From positions 1 to 64,000 of the forward strand of contig JADJWS010000007.1 of assembly GCA_016716235.1 (NCBI GenBank): 64,000 nucleotides of DNA, written 5' to 3'. Under the pieces are notes generated by a model, which saw nothing but the letters and a program-made list of their open reading frames with translations, was not told the origin of the DNA and did no database searches. Positions within the stretch are counted from its first letter, which is position 1. Each line of letters begins with the position of its first letter. A program made the position numbers and the translations under genes. Positions 34,373 through 41,868 of the stretch are shown piece after piece. This stretch comes from Candidatus Defluviilinea gracilis. Lineage in GTDB: Bacteria; Chloroflexota; Anaerolineae; Anaerolineales; Villigracilaceae.

Positions 34373-34924
34373 ATGACTGAATCAACCATCGACTGTGCCA
34401 GCCCTCTCCATCCGCATGCCGCGCAGGGATTGCGCCTCTTTAATGAAGGGAAGTACTTCGAGGCGCACGAAGCGCTGGAGGTCGCGTGGCTGGAAGAAAA
34501 GGGAAAAATCCGCGACTTGTACCGGGGAATTTTGCAGGTGGGCGTGACGTATCTGCACATCACGCGCGGGAATTACAACGGCGCGATCAAGGTGCATGGG
34601 CGGAGCGTGAGGTGGCTGAAGGATTTTCCGCCGGTCTGCCGGGGAATCGGCGTGGAGGAATTGCGGAGCGATGCGGAAGAGGCGATCAACGAAGTGATGA
34701 AGCTGGGAGAAAAGAGAATTGGAGAATTCGACCTGGCGCGGCTGAGACCTGTCAAGTGGGAGGAAGGCTGGGGGAAACTGAAGCAGGCTGACCCTGAGTC
34801 GAACCGGCGCGTCTACATCTGCGATCGGTGCGGGAGCGAAATGCGCGAGTCGAATTGCAAGGTCACTTGTCCCAATTGCGGAAACCGTTTCGATTGTTCA
34901 GACTTGAATATTTATTTCGATTGA
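34373..34924 (+). CDS. DUF309 protein with C-terminal zinc ribbon
   Basis: 183 residues. DUF309 part: LHPHAAQGLRLFNEGKYFEAHEALEVAWLEEKGKIRDLYRGILQVGVTYLHITRGNYNGAIKV, with the typical HEALE...W core. The last 45 residues form a second module with CDRCGSEM and CPNCGNRF, a likely zinc ribbon, so this is a fused form. DUF309 has a helical fold of unknown function. A hairpin terminator follows at 34927-34955. Confidence 0.88.
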   Translation: MTESTIDCASPLHPHAAQGLRLFNEGKYFEAHEALEVAWLEEKGKIRDLYRGILQVGVTYLHITRGNYNGAIKVHGRSVRWLKDFPPVCRGIGVEELRSDAEEAINEVMKLGEKRIGEFDLARLRPVKWEEGWGKLKQADPESNRRVYICDRCGSEMRESNCKVTCPNCGNRFDCSDLNIYFD

Positions 34925-34926
34925 AG

Positions 34927-34955
34927 CCGTGCGAAGGGTCGGAACCTTCGCACGG
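34927..34955. terminator. Hairpin between convergent genes
   Basis: CCGTGCGAAGG and CCTTCGCACGG form a perfect 11-bp stem with a seven-base loop between the convergent DUF309 gene and the next gene. There is no long T run, so it may act as a bidirectional terminator or RNA stabiliser. Confidence 0.6.
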
Positions 34956-34971
34956 TTCATTGTGTGGCAGA

Positions 34972-35691
34972 TTATTTCACGAGGCGGAAGGTCAGGATGC
35001 TTTTTTCAAAAACTTCCAACTCCTTGTAAAACTCGTTGATTTGCGTCCAATACTCCACATACCAAACTGTATTGCCGTCTAAAAAAACATACAGCAAGCT
35101 ATTGACATCAAGGTTGTCTGTTGATTTTCCCTCAAACAGTACTCGTAGCGCTGGCGCAGAATTCACGAACACCTTCCGTTGATCAACAATCCGCAGAGGA
35201 AGGGGAGTCGCCGTTATTTCGGCACCGGAATTCGCCAAATGCGACTCGAGCGTATCGCCTTGTAGTGGTTCGTAGGCAATGATGACATACAGGTTGTATA
35301 GCGTAGTTGTTGTCGGCGTCCGCGAAAGAGTAAGGTCTAGGGTGATTTGCTTATCGAGGATCAACAGGTCTTTGATCGTGGTTTTCCGATAGTCACTCGG
35401 CAGCCAAATCTCAATATTCGCAGTCTTATGTTGTTTCCACCCTTCTGGAATCAATTGCTCATAGGGAATCGCGGTTGGCGGGAGCGTTGGCGTGGATGTG
35501 GGAGGCGCGACCAGGGTTGCGGTGGGGATGACAAGTGTCGGCGCGACCGGTTGAGGAGCCATCGAGGTTACCCCGCCTGTGAAAATGAAATACCCGGCAA
35601 CGCAAAGGATCAATATCAATGTTCCCGCCAGCGCGCCCAGGACGCCGAGCTGAGGGATGGTCATGCCGAGATACCTGCGATTTGGATTCAT
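34972..35691 (-). CDS. Secreted/anchored protein of unknown function with Pro/Thr linker
   Basis: About 239 residues from MNPNRRYLGMTIPQLGVLGALAGTLILILCVAGYFIF, a single N-terminal anchor. A linker rich in Pro, Thr and Val (about 45-80) leads to a soluble C-terminal domain with IPEGWKQHKTANIEIWLPSDY at its start and AYEPLQGDTLESHLA in the middle. The domain resembles bacterial PsbP/MOG1-like folds only by general pattern, so no function is named. ATG at 35691 is preferred over the earlier in-frame codons. Confidence 0.7.
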   Translation of the reverse strand: MNPNRRYLGMTIPQLGVLGALAGTLILILCVAGYFIFTGGVTSMAPQPVAPTLVIPTATLVAPPTSTPTLPPTAIPYEQLIPEGWKQHKTANIEIWLPSDYRKTTIKDLLILDKQITLDLTLSRTPTTTTLYNLYVIIAYEPLQGDTLESHLANSGAEITATPLPLRIVDQRKVFVNSAPALRVLFEGKSTDNLDVNSLLYVFLDGNTVWYVEYWTQINEFYKELEVFEKSILTFRLVK

Positions 35692-35821
35692 AAGCCCTCC
35701 GCGCAATACAGATTGAGATTAGCTCATTTTCTACGGACGTTCTGGGTGAAAGATCCAATGAATTTATTTTACCCTTTTCGGATATTACTCAACCGTTATA
35801 AGTTCATCACTGAAAATCATT

Positions 35822-37519
35822 TCACGGATTAGGCGTTCCCACCATGGAAGGAACGACCATGGGCGTCAACGTCGGCGTAATCGTTGGAGCGAGAGTCGGG
35901 ATCGGGTTCAGCCAGCCGCTGAAGAAAAAATAATCCTGCAAGAATCCATAACGCTCATCATCCGTCATCAAGCGCGGGCGCGAGTAGTCTTCGAGGATAC
36001 CGGTCAGCAATTCCACGCTGATGAGTTTACCGTCATAGATCACATAGCGATCGTAAAATTCGCGGCGGATTCCGGGCGGCATCCAATCCTGATCGCCCAT
36101 TTGGTCGAAGAATAAGTTTCCAAGCCCATAATGGATGAAGGCATCGTCGTAGAATTCCATCATTTGCGGGTAATGCGCCTGACTGCCGCTGACGACCGAC
36201 GCGCCGGAGTCTGCCATCAAACGGAAGTCCGCCATTTGTTGCGGGCTGGGGTGCGAGTCGTAACTTTCGTTCCATTGAAAGGTGGAGATCACCACATAGC
36301 CTTGCGCTTTCAATTCGGCGATCTTTTGCGCGAGATACTCAAAGTCGCAGGGGGCGGCGCCGGGGCGAAAATCGCGCGCGGTGGGGAAGCGGTCCACATC
36401 GGGCTTATTGCAACCCACGAACGCGATCTTGTTGCCGTTGACTTCAAACAGGGCAGGCTCGAGCGAATCGTTCAAGTCTCTGCCGCCGCCGAAATAAGGA
36501 AGATCATGCTGGCTGTAAATATCGATGGTTTCCAACATCCCCTGCGCGCCGCGATCGGCAAAGTGATTGCCGGTCAACTCCACCACGTCCGCGCCGACAT
36601 CGGTGAGCAGGTCGATGTATTTCGGGTCACTGCAAAAGACCAGCGGGCCGGTCGCGTCGGGCTTGGGGAATTCGCATCCCGTGAAGAACGGAATTTCGTT
36701 GCTGATGTGGGCGATGTCCGCTTCGCGCAGAACATCGCGGATCTTTTCGCCGGGGTACGTCACGCCTTTGTATTCCATCGTCACGGCGGTGGCGCGCACG
36801 AGGGCGGTGACGCCGGTGAGGATGACGGTTGTTAGTTTTGATGGGTCGTAATTAGAGAGTAGAGGATTAGAAAGTAGAGAATTGGTCGGCGTTTGAAGTG
36901 TAAAGTCTACCGTGAGTGGATAAGAGGCGAGGTCGAATTTTTTTCGGATCGGCGATTGACCGTCAATGGTCAACACTTTCCACTTCGGCTGGATTTCCTC
37001 AAACGGGATGATCGCCCAGGCGGATTCGCTCCACGCTTGGTCGAGCAGTTCGCCCGTCGAAACGATTCGTACCGACGGGGCGACTGGGGCATCCCATAGG
37101 ACGGTTAAGGCGTCCCGTGTAGATTCTTCCATCAACAGAGGCATCCCATTAAGCAGTTTGCCCTCCGTCCACGCGAGGTGGAGTTGGTCGAGGGTGACGC
37201 CGTCTGTGACAGTTGGGAACGGCGCGACGAGCGCGTACACCCATTGGATTTTTTTCTCGCTCAGCGACGGATTCGATTCGACGAACGGCGAGGCGTCGAG
37301 GATGAAATTCGACAGGTTCAAATTTTGCATTTGTTCGCGCAGTGACGCGGGGACCGACTCGCCGATGCGCGCGCCCGGCGCGGGGGTGAATGTGATGGGT
37401 TTTTGTGTTGCGATAGACGTTGGTGTTGATGAAGAGACTGGGGACTGGAGACTCGGTGTTGCTTGAGGGGAGCAGGAAATTAACAGGAGGAGAATACAGA
37501 GTGAGTGAAATTTTTTCAT
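35822..37519 (-). CDS. CapA family lipoprotein (poly-gamma-glutamate capsule synthesis-like, metallophosphoesterase fold)
   Basis: 565 residues. Lipobox LLISC near residue 16 gives a lipoprotein. The first 230 residues look like a periplasmic binding-type domain (LDASPFVESNPSLSEKKIQW...). The CapA domain occupies about 235-540: ILTGVTALVRATAVTMEYKG, then DIAHISNEIPFFTGC, VVELTGNHFADRGAQGM, FQWNESYDSHPSPQQ and VSGSQAHYPQMMEFYDDAFIHYGLGNLFFDQ. The C-terminus has a Thr/Pro-rich tail. Residues LLSNPLLSNYD near the domain border come from an inserted simple repeat. Possible role in capsule or wall phosphate metabolism. Confidence 0.88.
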   Translation of the reverse strand: MKKFHSLCILLLLISCSPQATPSLQSPVSSSTPTSIATQKPITFTPAPGARIGESVPASLREQMQNLNLSNFILDASPFVESNPSLSEKKIQWVYALVAPFPTVTDGVTLDQLHLAWTEGKLLNGMPLLMEESTRDALTVLWDAPVAPSVRIVSTGELLDQAWSESAWAIIPFEEIQPKWKVLTIDGQSPIRKKFDLASYPLTVDFTLQTPTNSLLSNPLLSNYDPSKLTTVILTGVTALVRATAVTMEYKGVTYPGEKIRDVLREADIAHISNEIPFFTGCEFPKPDATGPLVFCSDPKYIDLLTDVGADVVELTGNHFADRGAQGMLETIDIYSQHDLPYFGGGRDLNDSLEPALFEVNGNKIAFVGCNKPDVDRFPTARDFRPGAAPCDFEYLAQKIAELKAQGYVVISTFQWNESYDSHPSPQQMADFRLMADSGASVVSGSQAHYPQMMEFYDDAFIHYGLGNLFFDQMGDQDWMPPGIRREFYDRYVIYDGKLISVELLTGILEDYSRPRLMTDDERYGFLQDYFFFSGWLNPIPTLAPTITPTLTPMVVPSMVGTPNP

Positions 37520-37581
37520 GGCGCGATGATTATACTCTCGCCCTCACCCCTAGCCCCTCTCCCTTGGGGAGAGGGGGATTC

Positions 37582-38691
37582 TCATGCCTTCAATGTAATT
37601 TCAGCCAGCGAAAATTCTTTCAGCGCGGATTCGTCAATCGTCACGCCCAAGCCGTGAGCGGTTGGGACGGTGATCGTGCTGTCGTCGTTCAGCATAAATC
37701 GTTCGTTCGTGATGTCGCGGTGATAGTAGCGATCCGAAGCGGAGATGTCGCCGGGCAGGACGAAGCCCGGCAGAGACGCGAGCGCGAGATTCGAGGCGCG
37801 CCCGATTCCCGTTTCGAGCATCCCCCCGCACCACACAGGGACTTGTTGAGCGAGGCAGTGATCGTGAATCGCGATGGCTTGACTCAACCCGCCGACGCGG
37901 GCGGGCTTGATGTTGATGATCTTGCAGGCTTTCATCTCCAGCGCGTAACGCGCATGGCGCGGCGAGACCACGCTTTCATCCAAACAGATCGGCGTTTTGA
38001 ATTCGGCTTGCAGGAGGCGATGATCCCAAATGTCGTCTTCGAAGAGCGGCTGTTCGATCAACAGCAGGTTCAGGTCGTCAATCTTCTTCAACACCTGCGC
38101 GGACTCAAGCGTGTACGCGGAATTGGCGTCCACTTGCAAGCGCAAGTCGGGGTGCGCCTTGCGGACGGCGAGCGTCTCTTCCACTTCGCGCCCCGGCTTG
38201 ATCTTGATCTTCACGCGGCGATACCCTTGACCCAAATACGAATCAACCGTCTTCACCAGCGCGGATGCGGATTCTTGAATCCCGATGGAGACTCCCACAT
38301 CCACTTTGTCGCGTGTGCCGCCGAACATTTCTTTCAGCGGCTTGCCATCGCGTTTACCGAGCAGATCCCACAACGCCATTTCGACTCCCGCCTTGGCGAG
38401 GTGGTGTCCGCGAATCCGCTCGACGCGGGATTGGAAATCGTCCGCATCCTGGATGTCTTGTCCCAGCACGAGCGGGGCGATGAAATCTTTGAGGATGTGC
38501 CACGCGGTGCCGGTCGTTTCGTAGTTGTAGCCCGGCTCGCGCGAAGCGACACATTCACCCCAACCGGTCAGTCCTTCGGCGTGGAGTTCAATGATGACGC
38601 ACTCGCGCACCGTCTCGCGCCCGAACGAGGTCTCGAACGGCGCGACGAGCGGCATGGAGATGTGGTGGAGGGTGAGGGAGGAGAGTTTCAT
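37582..38691 (-). CDS. menC: o-succinylbenzoate synthase / N-acylamino acid racemase-like enzyme (MenC, enolase superfamily)
   Basis: About 369 residues from MKLSSLTLHHISMPLVAPFETSFG, the usual OSBS/NSAR start. The catalytic set is complete: KIKIKPG (KxK), DANSAYT, LIEQPL, CLDES for the three metal ligands, and IKPARVGG with the second Lys. The enzyme makes o-succinylbenzoate in menaquinone synthesis or racemises N-acyl amino acids; sequence alone does not separate the two. No other men gene is adjacent. The open frame extends 54 codons upstream, but ATG 38691 fits the family start. Confidence 0.85.
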   Translation of the reverse strand: MKLSSLTLHHISMPLVAPFETSFGRETVRECVIIELHAEGLTGWGECVASREPGYNYETTGTAWHILKDFIAPLVLGQDIQDADDFQSRVERIRGHHLAKAGVEMALWDLLGKRDGKPLKEMFGGTRDKVDVGVSIGIQESASALVKTVDSYLGQGYRRVKIKIKPGREVEETLAVRKAHPDLRLQVDANSAYTLESAQVLKKIDDLNLLLIEQPLFEDDIWDHRLLQAEFKTPICLDESVVSPRHARYALEMKACKIINIKPARVGGLSQAIAIHDHCLAQQVPVWCGGMLETGIGRASNLALASLPGFVLPGDISASDRYYHRDITNERFMLNDDSTITVPTAHGLGVTIDESALKEFSLAEITLKA

Positions 38692-38810
38692 GGGATGTTT
38701 TCTATGTTGTCTTTCAGTCGTATAATGTTGTACATAGGCTATTATACAAAGAATTAGCTGTACAACCATGCCTATGGCGTCTGATACGGCAAAAGTAGGA
38801 TTAAGGCGTA

Positions 38811-38817
38811 GTTGGGC
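38811..38817 (+). other. GTTGGGC box (integron R'-like) before an AT-rich gene
   Basis: GTTGGGC fits GTTRRRY and lies 47 bp before the AT-rich gene. The longer sequence GTTGGGCAGG...CTTG is inverted at the other end of the gene as CAAGCCTGCCCAAC (39882-39895), so the gene is bracketed by an imperfect inverted repeat. Confidence 0.45.
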
Positions 38818-38863
38818 AGGTACTTGCAAAACATAGAGAAGCCTAAATTGCATAGGATGAGTG

Positions 38864-39823
38864 ATGGGTCAAAGCGAAAAAAATTCAGCGGCAAGTGTAT
38901 TTTCGTGGAAAGACGTTTTTCCCTTTTTAGGCGCGTTAATTGCCGCTTATATTGGCTATTTAGGTATCCGCTCTCAAATTGAAATTCCAATTCAGGCTAC
39001 TCAAACTGCCGAAGCACGGCTTACAGAGGTTTCGGGGATATTTAGCATGACGCAATTCGCAATTGCACCTTCCGAAACATTATTGCCCTCACCAACTTAT
39101 ACCGAAACATCTACGCCAACTTTTACTCCTACAATAACATCGAGTCCAACTTTGCCGCCATCGCAGACCCCTACTAAAGCCCCAACCGCAACTCCAACAA
39201 TTGCCCCTGTTGTATTTCGGGGTTTAGACAGAAATTGCATTTCAAAAACTTACTGGAATCCAACTCCAGTATTTCCAACTGACAACCTGACATTGGACAA
39301 AAATGGTTGCTGGAACTTAACGTCATGGGGTATTCTTGCAGAAAATCAAAGCCTAAAGTTTGTTGTTACCGATGATATATTCAACGACCGAGTAACCCGA
39401 AGTATTTACACAACCCTAGGCAATAATGCTGTTGTTGAATTTAAGGTAAATGTCAAATCACTTACTTCTTCATCGGACATGGACGGCGTTGTGTTCATTG
39501 GGCTAGGCAATAAAACTTCTTATGCAGAGCCTGGTTACTTTCTAAAGTACATTGTTCTTGCCAGAGAAACGACACCGTATTTTGTATTCGCCCCTGATTA
39601 TTTCAACTACTACACTCCAAAAACTGATTACAGTTTTGGCGATGTTCAATCGGTAAAAATTACAATTAACGGTTCAGATGTAAGCGTTCAGGTTGGCAAT
39701 CAAACAAAAAGTCTCACCTTGCTTCCATCTAAAAGAGAAGTCCTTTGGATAGGCTATTCAACGCCCGCATCAAACAATTACGTCAATGCCGTAATTTCTG
39801 ATTTCAAAATCTATGACAAATGA
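38864..39823 (+). CDS. AT-rich membrane-anchored protein with Thr/Pro stalk, unknown family
   Basis: About 319 residues (ATG 38864; a GTG lies one codon earlier). One N-terminal membrane helix (FPFLGALIAAYIGYLGI) is followed by a stalk very rich in Thr, Pro and Ser (about 70-120). The last 190 residues are rich in aromatic residues and Asn and look like a beta-sandwich (NGCWNLTSWGILAENQSLKFVV ... VISDFKIYDK), similar in style to laminin-G/LamG-like or 3-keto-disaccharide hydrolase folds. GC content and codon use differ sharply from the neighbouring menC gene, suggesting transfer. Confidence 0.75.
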   Translation: MGQSEKNSAASVFSWKDVFPFLGALIAAYIGYLGIRSQIEIPIQATQTAEARLTEVSGIFSMTQFAIAPSETLLPSPTYTETSTPTFTPTITSSPTLPPSQTPTKAPTATPTIAPVVFRGLDRNCISKTYWNPTPVFPTDNLTLDKNGCWNLTSWGILAENQSLKFVVTDDIFNDRVTRSIYTTLGNNAVVEFKVNVKSLTSSSDMDGVVFIGLGNKTSYAEPGYFLKYIVLARETTPYFVFAPDYFNYYTPKTDYSFGDVQSVKITINGSDVSVQVGNQTKSLTLLPSKREVLWIGYSTPASNNYVNAVISDFKIYDK

Positions 39824-39888
39824 GTTGTGTTCAAAAACATCTATGGGTATATACTTTCCAAAGTCAAGGTTTCGGTAGGCACAAGCCT

Positions 39889-39904
39889 GCCCAACAAAGC
39901 GTCC
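39889..39904 (+). other. GCCCAAC box (attC R''-like), cut by IS630
   Basis: GCCCAAC, a match to RYYYAAC and the inverse complement of the box at 38811, lies 66 bp behind the AT-rich gene. The site is interrupted nine bases later by the IS630 element inserted at TA. Confidence 0.45.
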
Positions 39905-39906
39905 TA

Positions 39907-40972
39907 TTCAGGTTAACTAAGATTGACTTACAATAGGCAGTATGACATGGAAGCCATCATACTTGACACGCGAACAAATGGAAGAAAGGCGACTAGAGGG
40001 TGGGCGTCTTTTGAGGGCGGGGAAATTATCGCAAGCCGAAATTACTCGGCGCTTGGGAGTCAGCCGAGCCACGGTGAGCGAGTGGGCCAAAACAGTGGAA
40101 GCGAAAGGCATACGCGGTCTCCGCAGAAGGAAAGCAGAAGGTAGTCAATCAAAACTGAATTCGTTGCAAAAGCAAAAACTAAAATGCCTGTTGGATCGCG
40201 GCGCATTGGCAAATGGATTTCCAACAGACCGCTGGACATTGGAACGTGTACGGCAATTGATCCAGCAGAAATTTGAGGTCGGCTATCATCCCAATTATCT
40301 CAATCGTTTGTTGCGGGGCTTGGGTTTCAGTCCGCAAAAGCCTTTGCCGCAAGCCATGGAACAGGAAAAAGAACTGGTACGGGCGTGGTTGCAACGAGAT
40401 TGGCCAAGGATAAAAAAAATCGCGGCGGCTCGGCGCAAAAATCGTATTTTGGGATGAATTTGGCTTCTCCTTTCAAGAACAACTGGCTACGACTTGGGCT
40501 CGCAGAGGAAAACGTCCACTCTTTCGACGAGTCACAAAGGAACGTCGCGCATTATCCACAGCGGTCGCGCTGACACTTTCAGGAAACATCTACAAACGCC
40601 ATTTTGAAGGTTCGGTGAAAAGCGAAAACGTGGTGAAAACACTCGAGCATGTTCAACGGCAAATACCAGGCAGAATCATTTTGATTTGGGATCGAGCCAG
40701 TATTCATCTGAGCAAGATCACCAAAGCCTACCTTCAGAAACATCCTGAAATCTTGATTGAAGAATTGCCTGCCTACGCTCCGCAACTCAACCCAGAAGAA
40801 TATTGTCATGGAAATGTCAAGCAACGTCTCAAAAACGCTCGCCCTACAAGTAAAGAAGAAATTCGCTCCATGCTCAATCGTGGCTTTGCTCGCTTGCGTC
40901 GCCGTCCCGATTTGCTCCTCGGGTTCTTTCACACCGCAGGGCTGTCTGTTAGGCAACTTAGGTTAACCTGAA
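39907..40972 (+). mobile_element. IS630-family insertion sequence (1066 bp)
   Basis: The terminal repeats are TTCAGGTTAAC at 39907-39917 and GTTAACCTGAA at 40962-40972. TA is present at both sides (39905-39906 and 40973-40974), the target duplication typical of IS630/Tc1. One transposase gene fills the element. Confidence 0.92.
39942..40971 (+). CDS. IS630-family transposase, one frameshift
   Basis: N-terminal helix-turn-helix: GKLSQAEITRRLGVSRATVSEW. The frame breaks at 40433-40437 in a run of five A. Reading on in the correct frame gives the DDE core: IVFWDEFGFSF (first Asp), IILIWDRASIHLS (second Asp), LNPEEYCHGNVK (Glu). The stop TGA at 40969-40971 lies within the right terminal repeat. 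The frame change could be programmed, as in some IS630 elements, or an error. Confidence 0.9.
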
Positions 40973-41041
40973 TAAGAAACGAGAACATGAGAGCCTATGC
41001 TCTTTTGACGTCCTTTTCCCCGTCTATGCTTAACACAAAAA

Positions 41042-41079
41042 AGGATGTCGCCTTTTGCTTTTTTGTATAACGACATCCT
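41042..41079. repeat. Hairpin AGGATGTCG/CGACATCCT behind the IS630 element
   Basis: A perfect nine-base stem with a 20-base loop, preceded by a run of A and containing runs of T. It could act as a terminator in either direction. The remaining part of 40975-41175 shows no gene. Confidence 0.5.
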
Positions 41080-41175
41080 GTCATATGCACAATTTAATTG
41101 ATGGGCATGAATGGCACGGCTCTTAAGTGGTGCAGCTTCCTAAACGGGATCGTTATAGATCGTCAAACAAACCAA

Positions 41176-41350
41176 TCCTGAATTTATTGGATGTACAATG
41201 GACGCGCAGCGATTCGCTCTGGTTCACAATATCGGCAAGATCCACGTCTTTGGGGCGCTCGCCTGACCCTGACAGAGCGAAACGAAGACTGCCATACTCG
41301 GTCCCTGGCACACGGGGACGGCTCTGGCCAAAATCGGTTTTTCGACAGTC
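41176..41350 (+). pseudogene. Transposase C-terminal remnant with IS right end (copy 2)
   Basis: GGATGTACAATGG...TTCGCTCTGGTTCACAA...ATCGGCAAGATCCACG matches the remnant at 28.2 kb in the region coding for DVQW...LVHNIGKIH. It ends with GGTTTTTCGACAGTC. It is directly followed by TCGTTATAC and, 100 bp later, a small membrane protein gene, the same arrangement as at 28.4 and 62.4 kb. Confidence 0.65.
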
Positions 41351-41455
41351 TCGTTATACGGATGGCGTCTGAATAAGTGGTGATTGAGCGCAAATTTGAA
41401 ATGAATTAATTACAGATCGATGCAACATGAAAATTTGATGCCAAGGAGGATCGTT

Positions 41456-41866
41456 ATGGATGCCTGGAGCTTGTTTTTTCTCCCCTGCTTGTGCGCCATA
41501 CCTCTCGTGATAATCGCAATCTTCGTATCAAAAGACACCCACATCTTTGACTTCAAAGATAAAACAGAAATTCAATCAACAGACAAAAGTCTTTTGCAAG
41601 TACCAGACTCTTCGCCGAAAGGTAAAACCCTCTTTTTTTCTGGGTGTGGATTCTTAATTGCCAGCGCTTTTTGCCTTGCAGCTTTTCCGATTTCTCTCAT
41701 GATCGTGCTAGGGTTGGGAATGAGCGGCGACTTCGAAGTTTCAATCGTAGCTTTGAGTATGGTTGGTTTATTACTCAACATCGTCTTTATAATAGCGTTT
41801 GGAATTATTAGCGCGATTCTGTTATCCATTTGGGCAATCAAGAAATACAAAACCAGGTTAGCCTGA
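41456..41866 (+). CDS. Small AT-rich membrane protein of unknown function
   Basis: About 136 residues from ATG 41456, with AAGGAGGA seven bases upstream. Helices: SLFFLPCLCAIPLVIIAIFV at the N-terminus, a loop with Ser/Lys, then FFSGCGFLIASAFCLAAFPISLMIVLGLGM, and VALSMVGLLLNIVFIIAFGIISAILLSIWAI. No family is recognised. It is convergent with the next gene, with two bases between the ORF ends. Confidence 0.72.
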   Translation: MDAWSLFFLPCLCAIPLVIIAIFVSKDTHIFDFKDKTEIQSTDKSLLQVPDSSPKGKTLFFSGCGFLIASAFCLAAFPISLMIVLGLGMSGDFEVSIVALSMVGLLLNIVFIIAFGIISAILLSIWAIKKYKTRLA

Positions 41867-41868
41867 CC

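Noticed and set aside
36131..36835. 234-codon plus-strand open frame opposite the CapA-like gene
   Set aside because: Shadow; the CapA motifs on the minus strand are clear.
35822..37519. Direct role in poly-gamma-glutamate capsule synthesis
   Set aside because: No capB or capC partner is nearby; the CapA domain alone is common in lipoproteins of unknown role.
37420..38757. 445-codon plus-strand open frame opposite menC
   Set aside because: The minus strand encodes a complete OSBS/NSAR enzyme with all catalytic residues; the plus-strand frame is its shadow.
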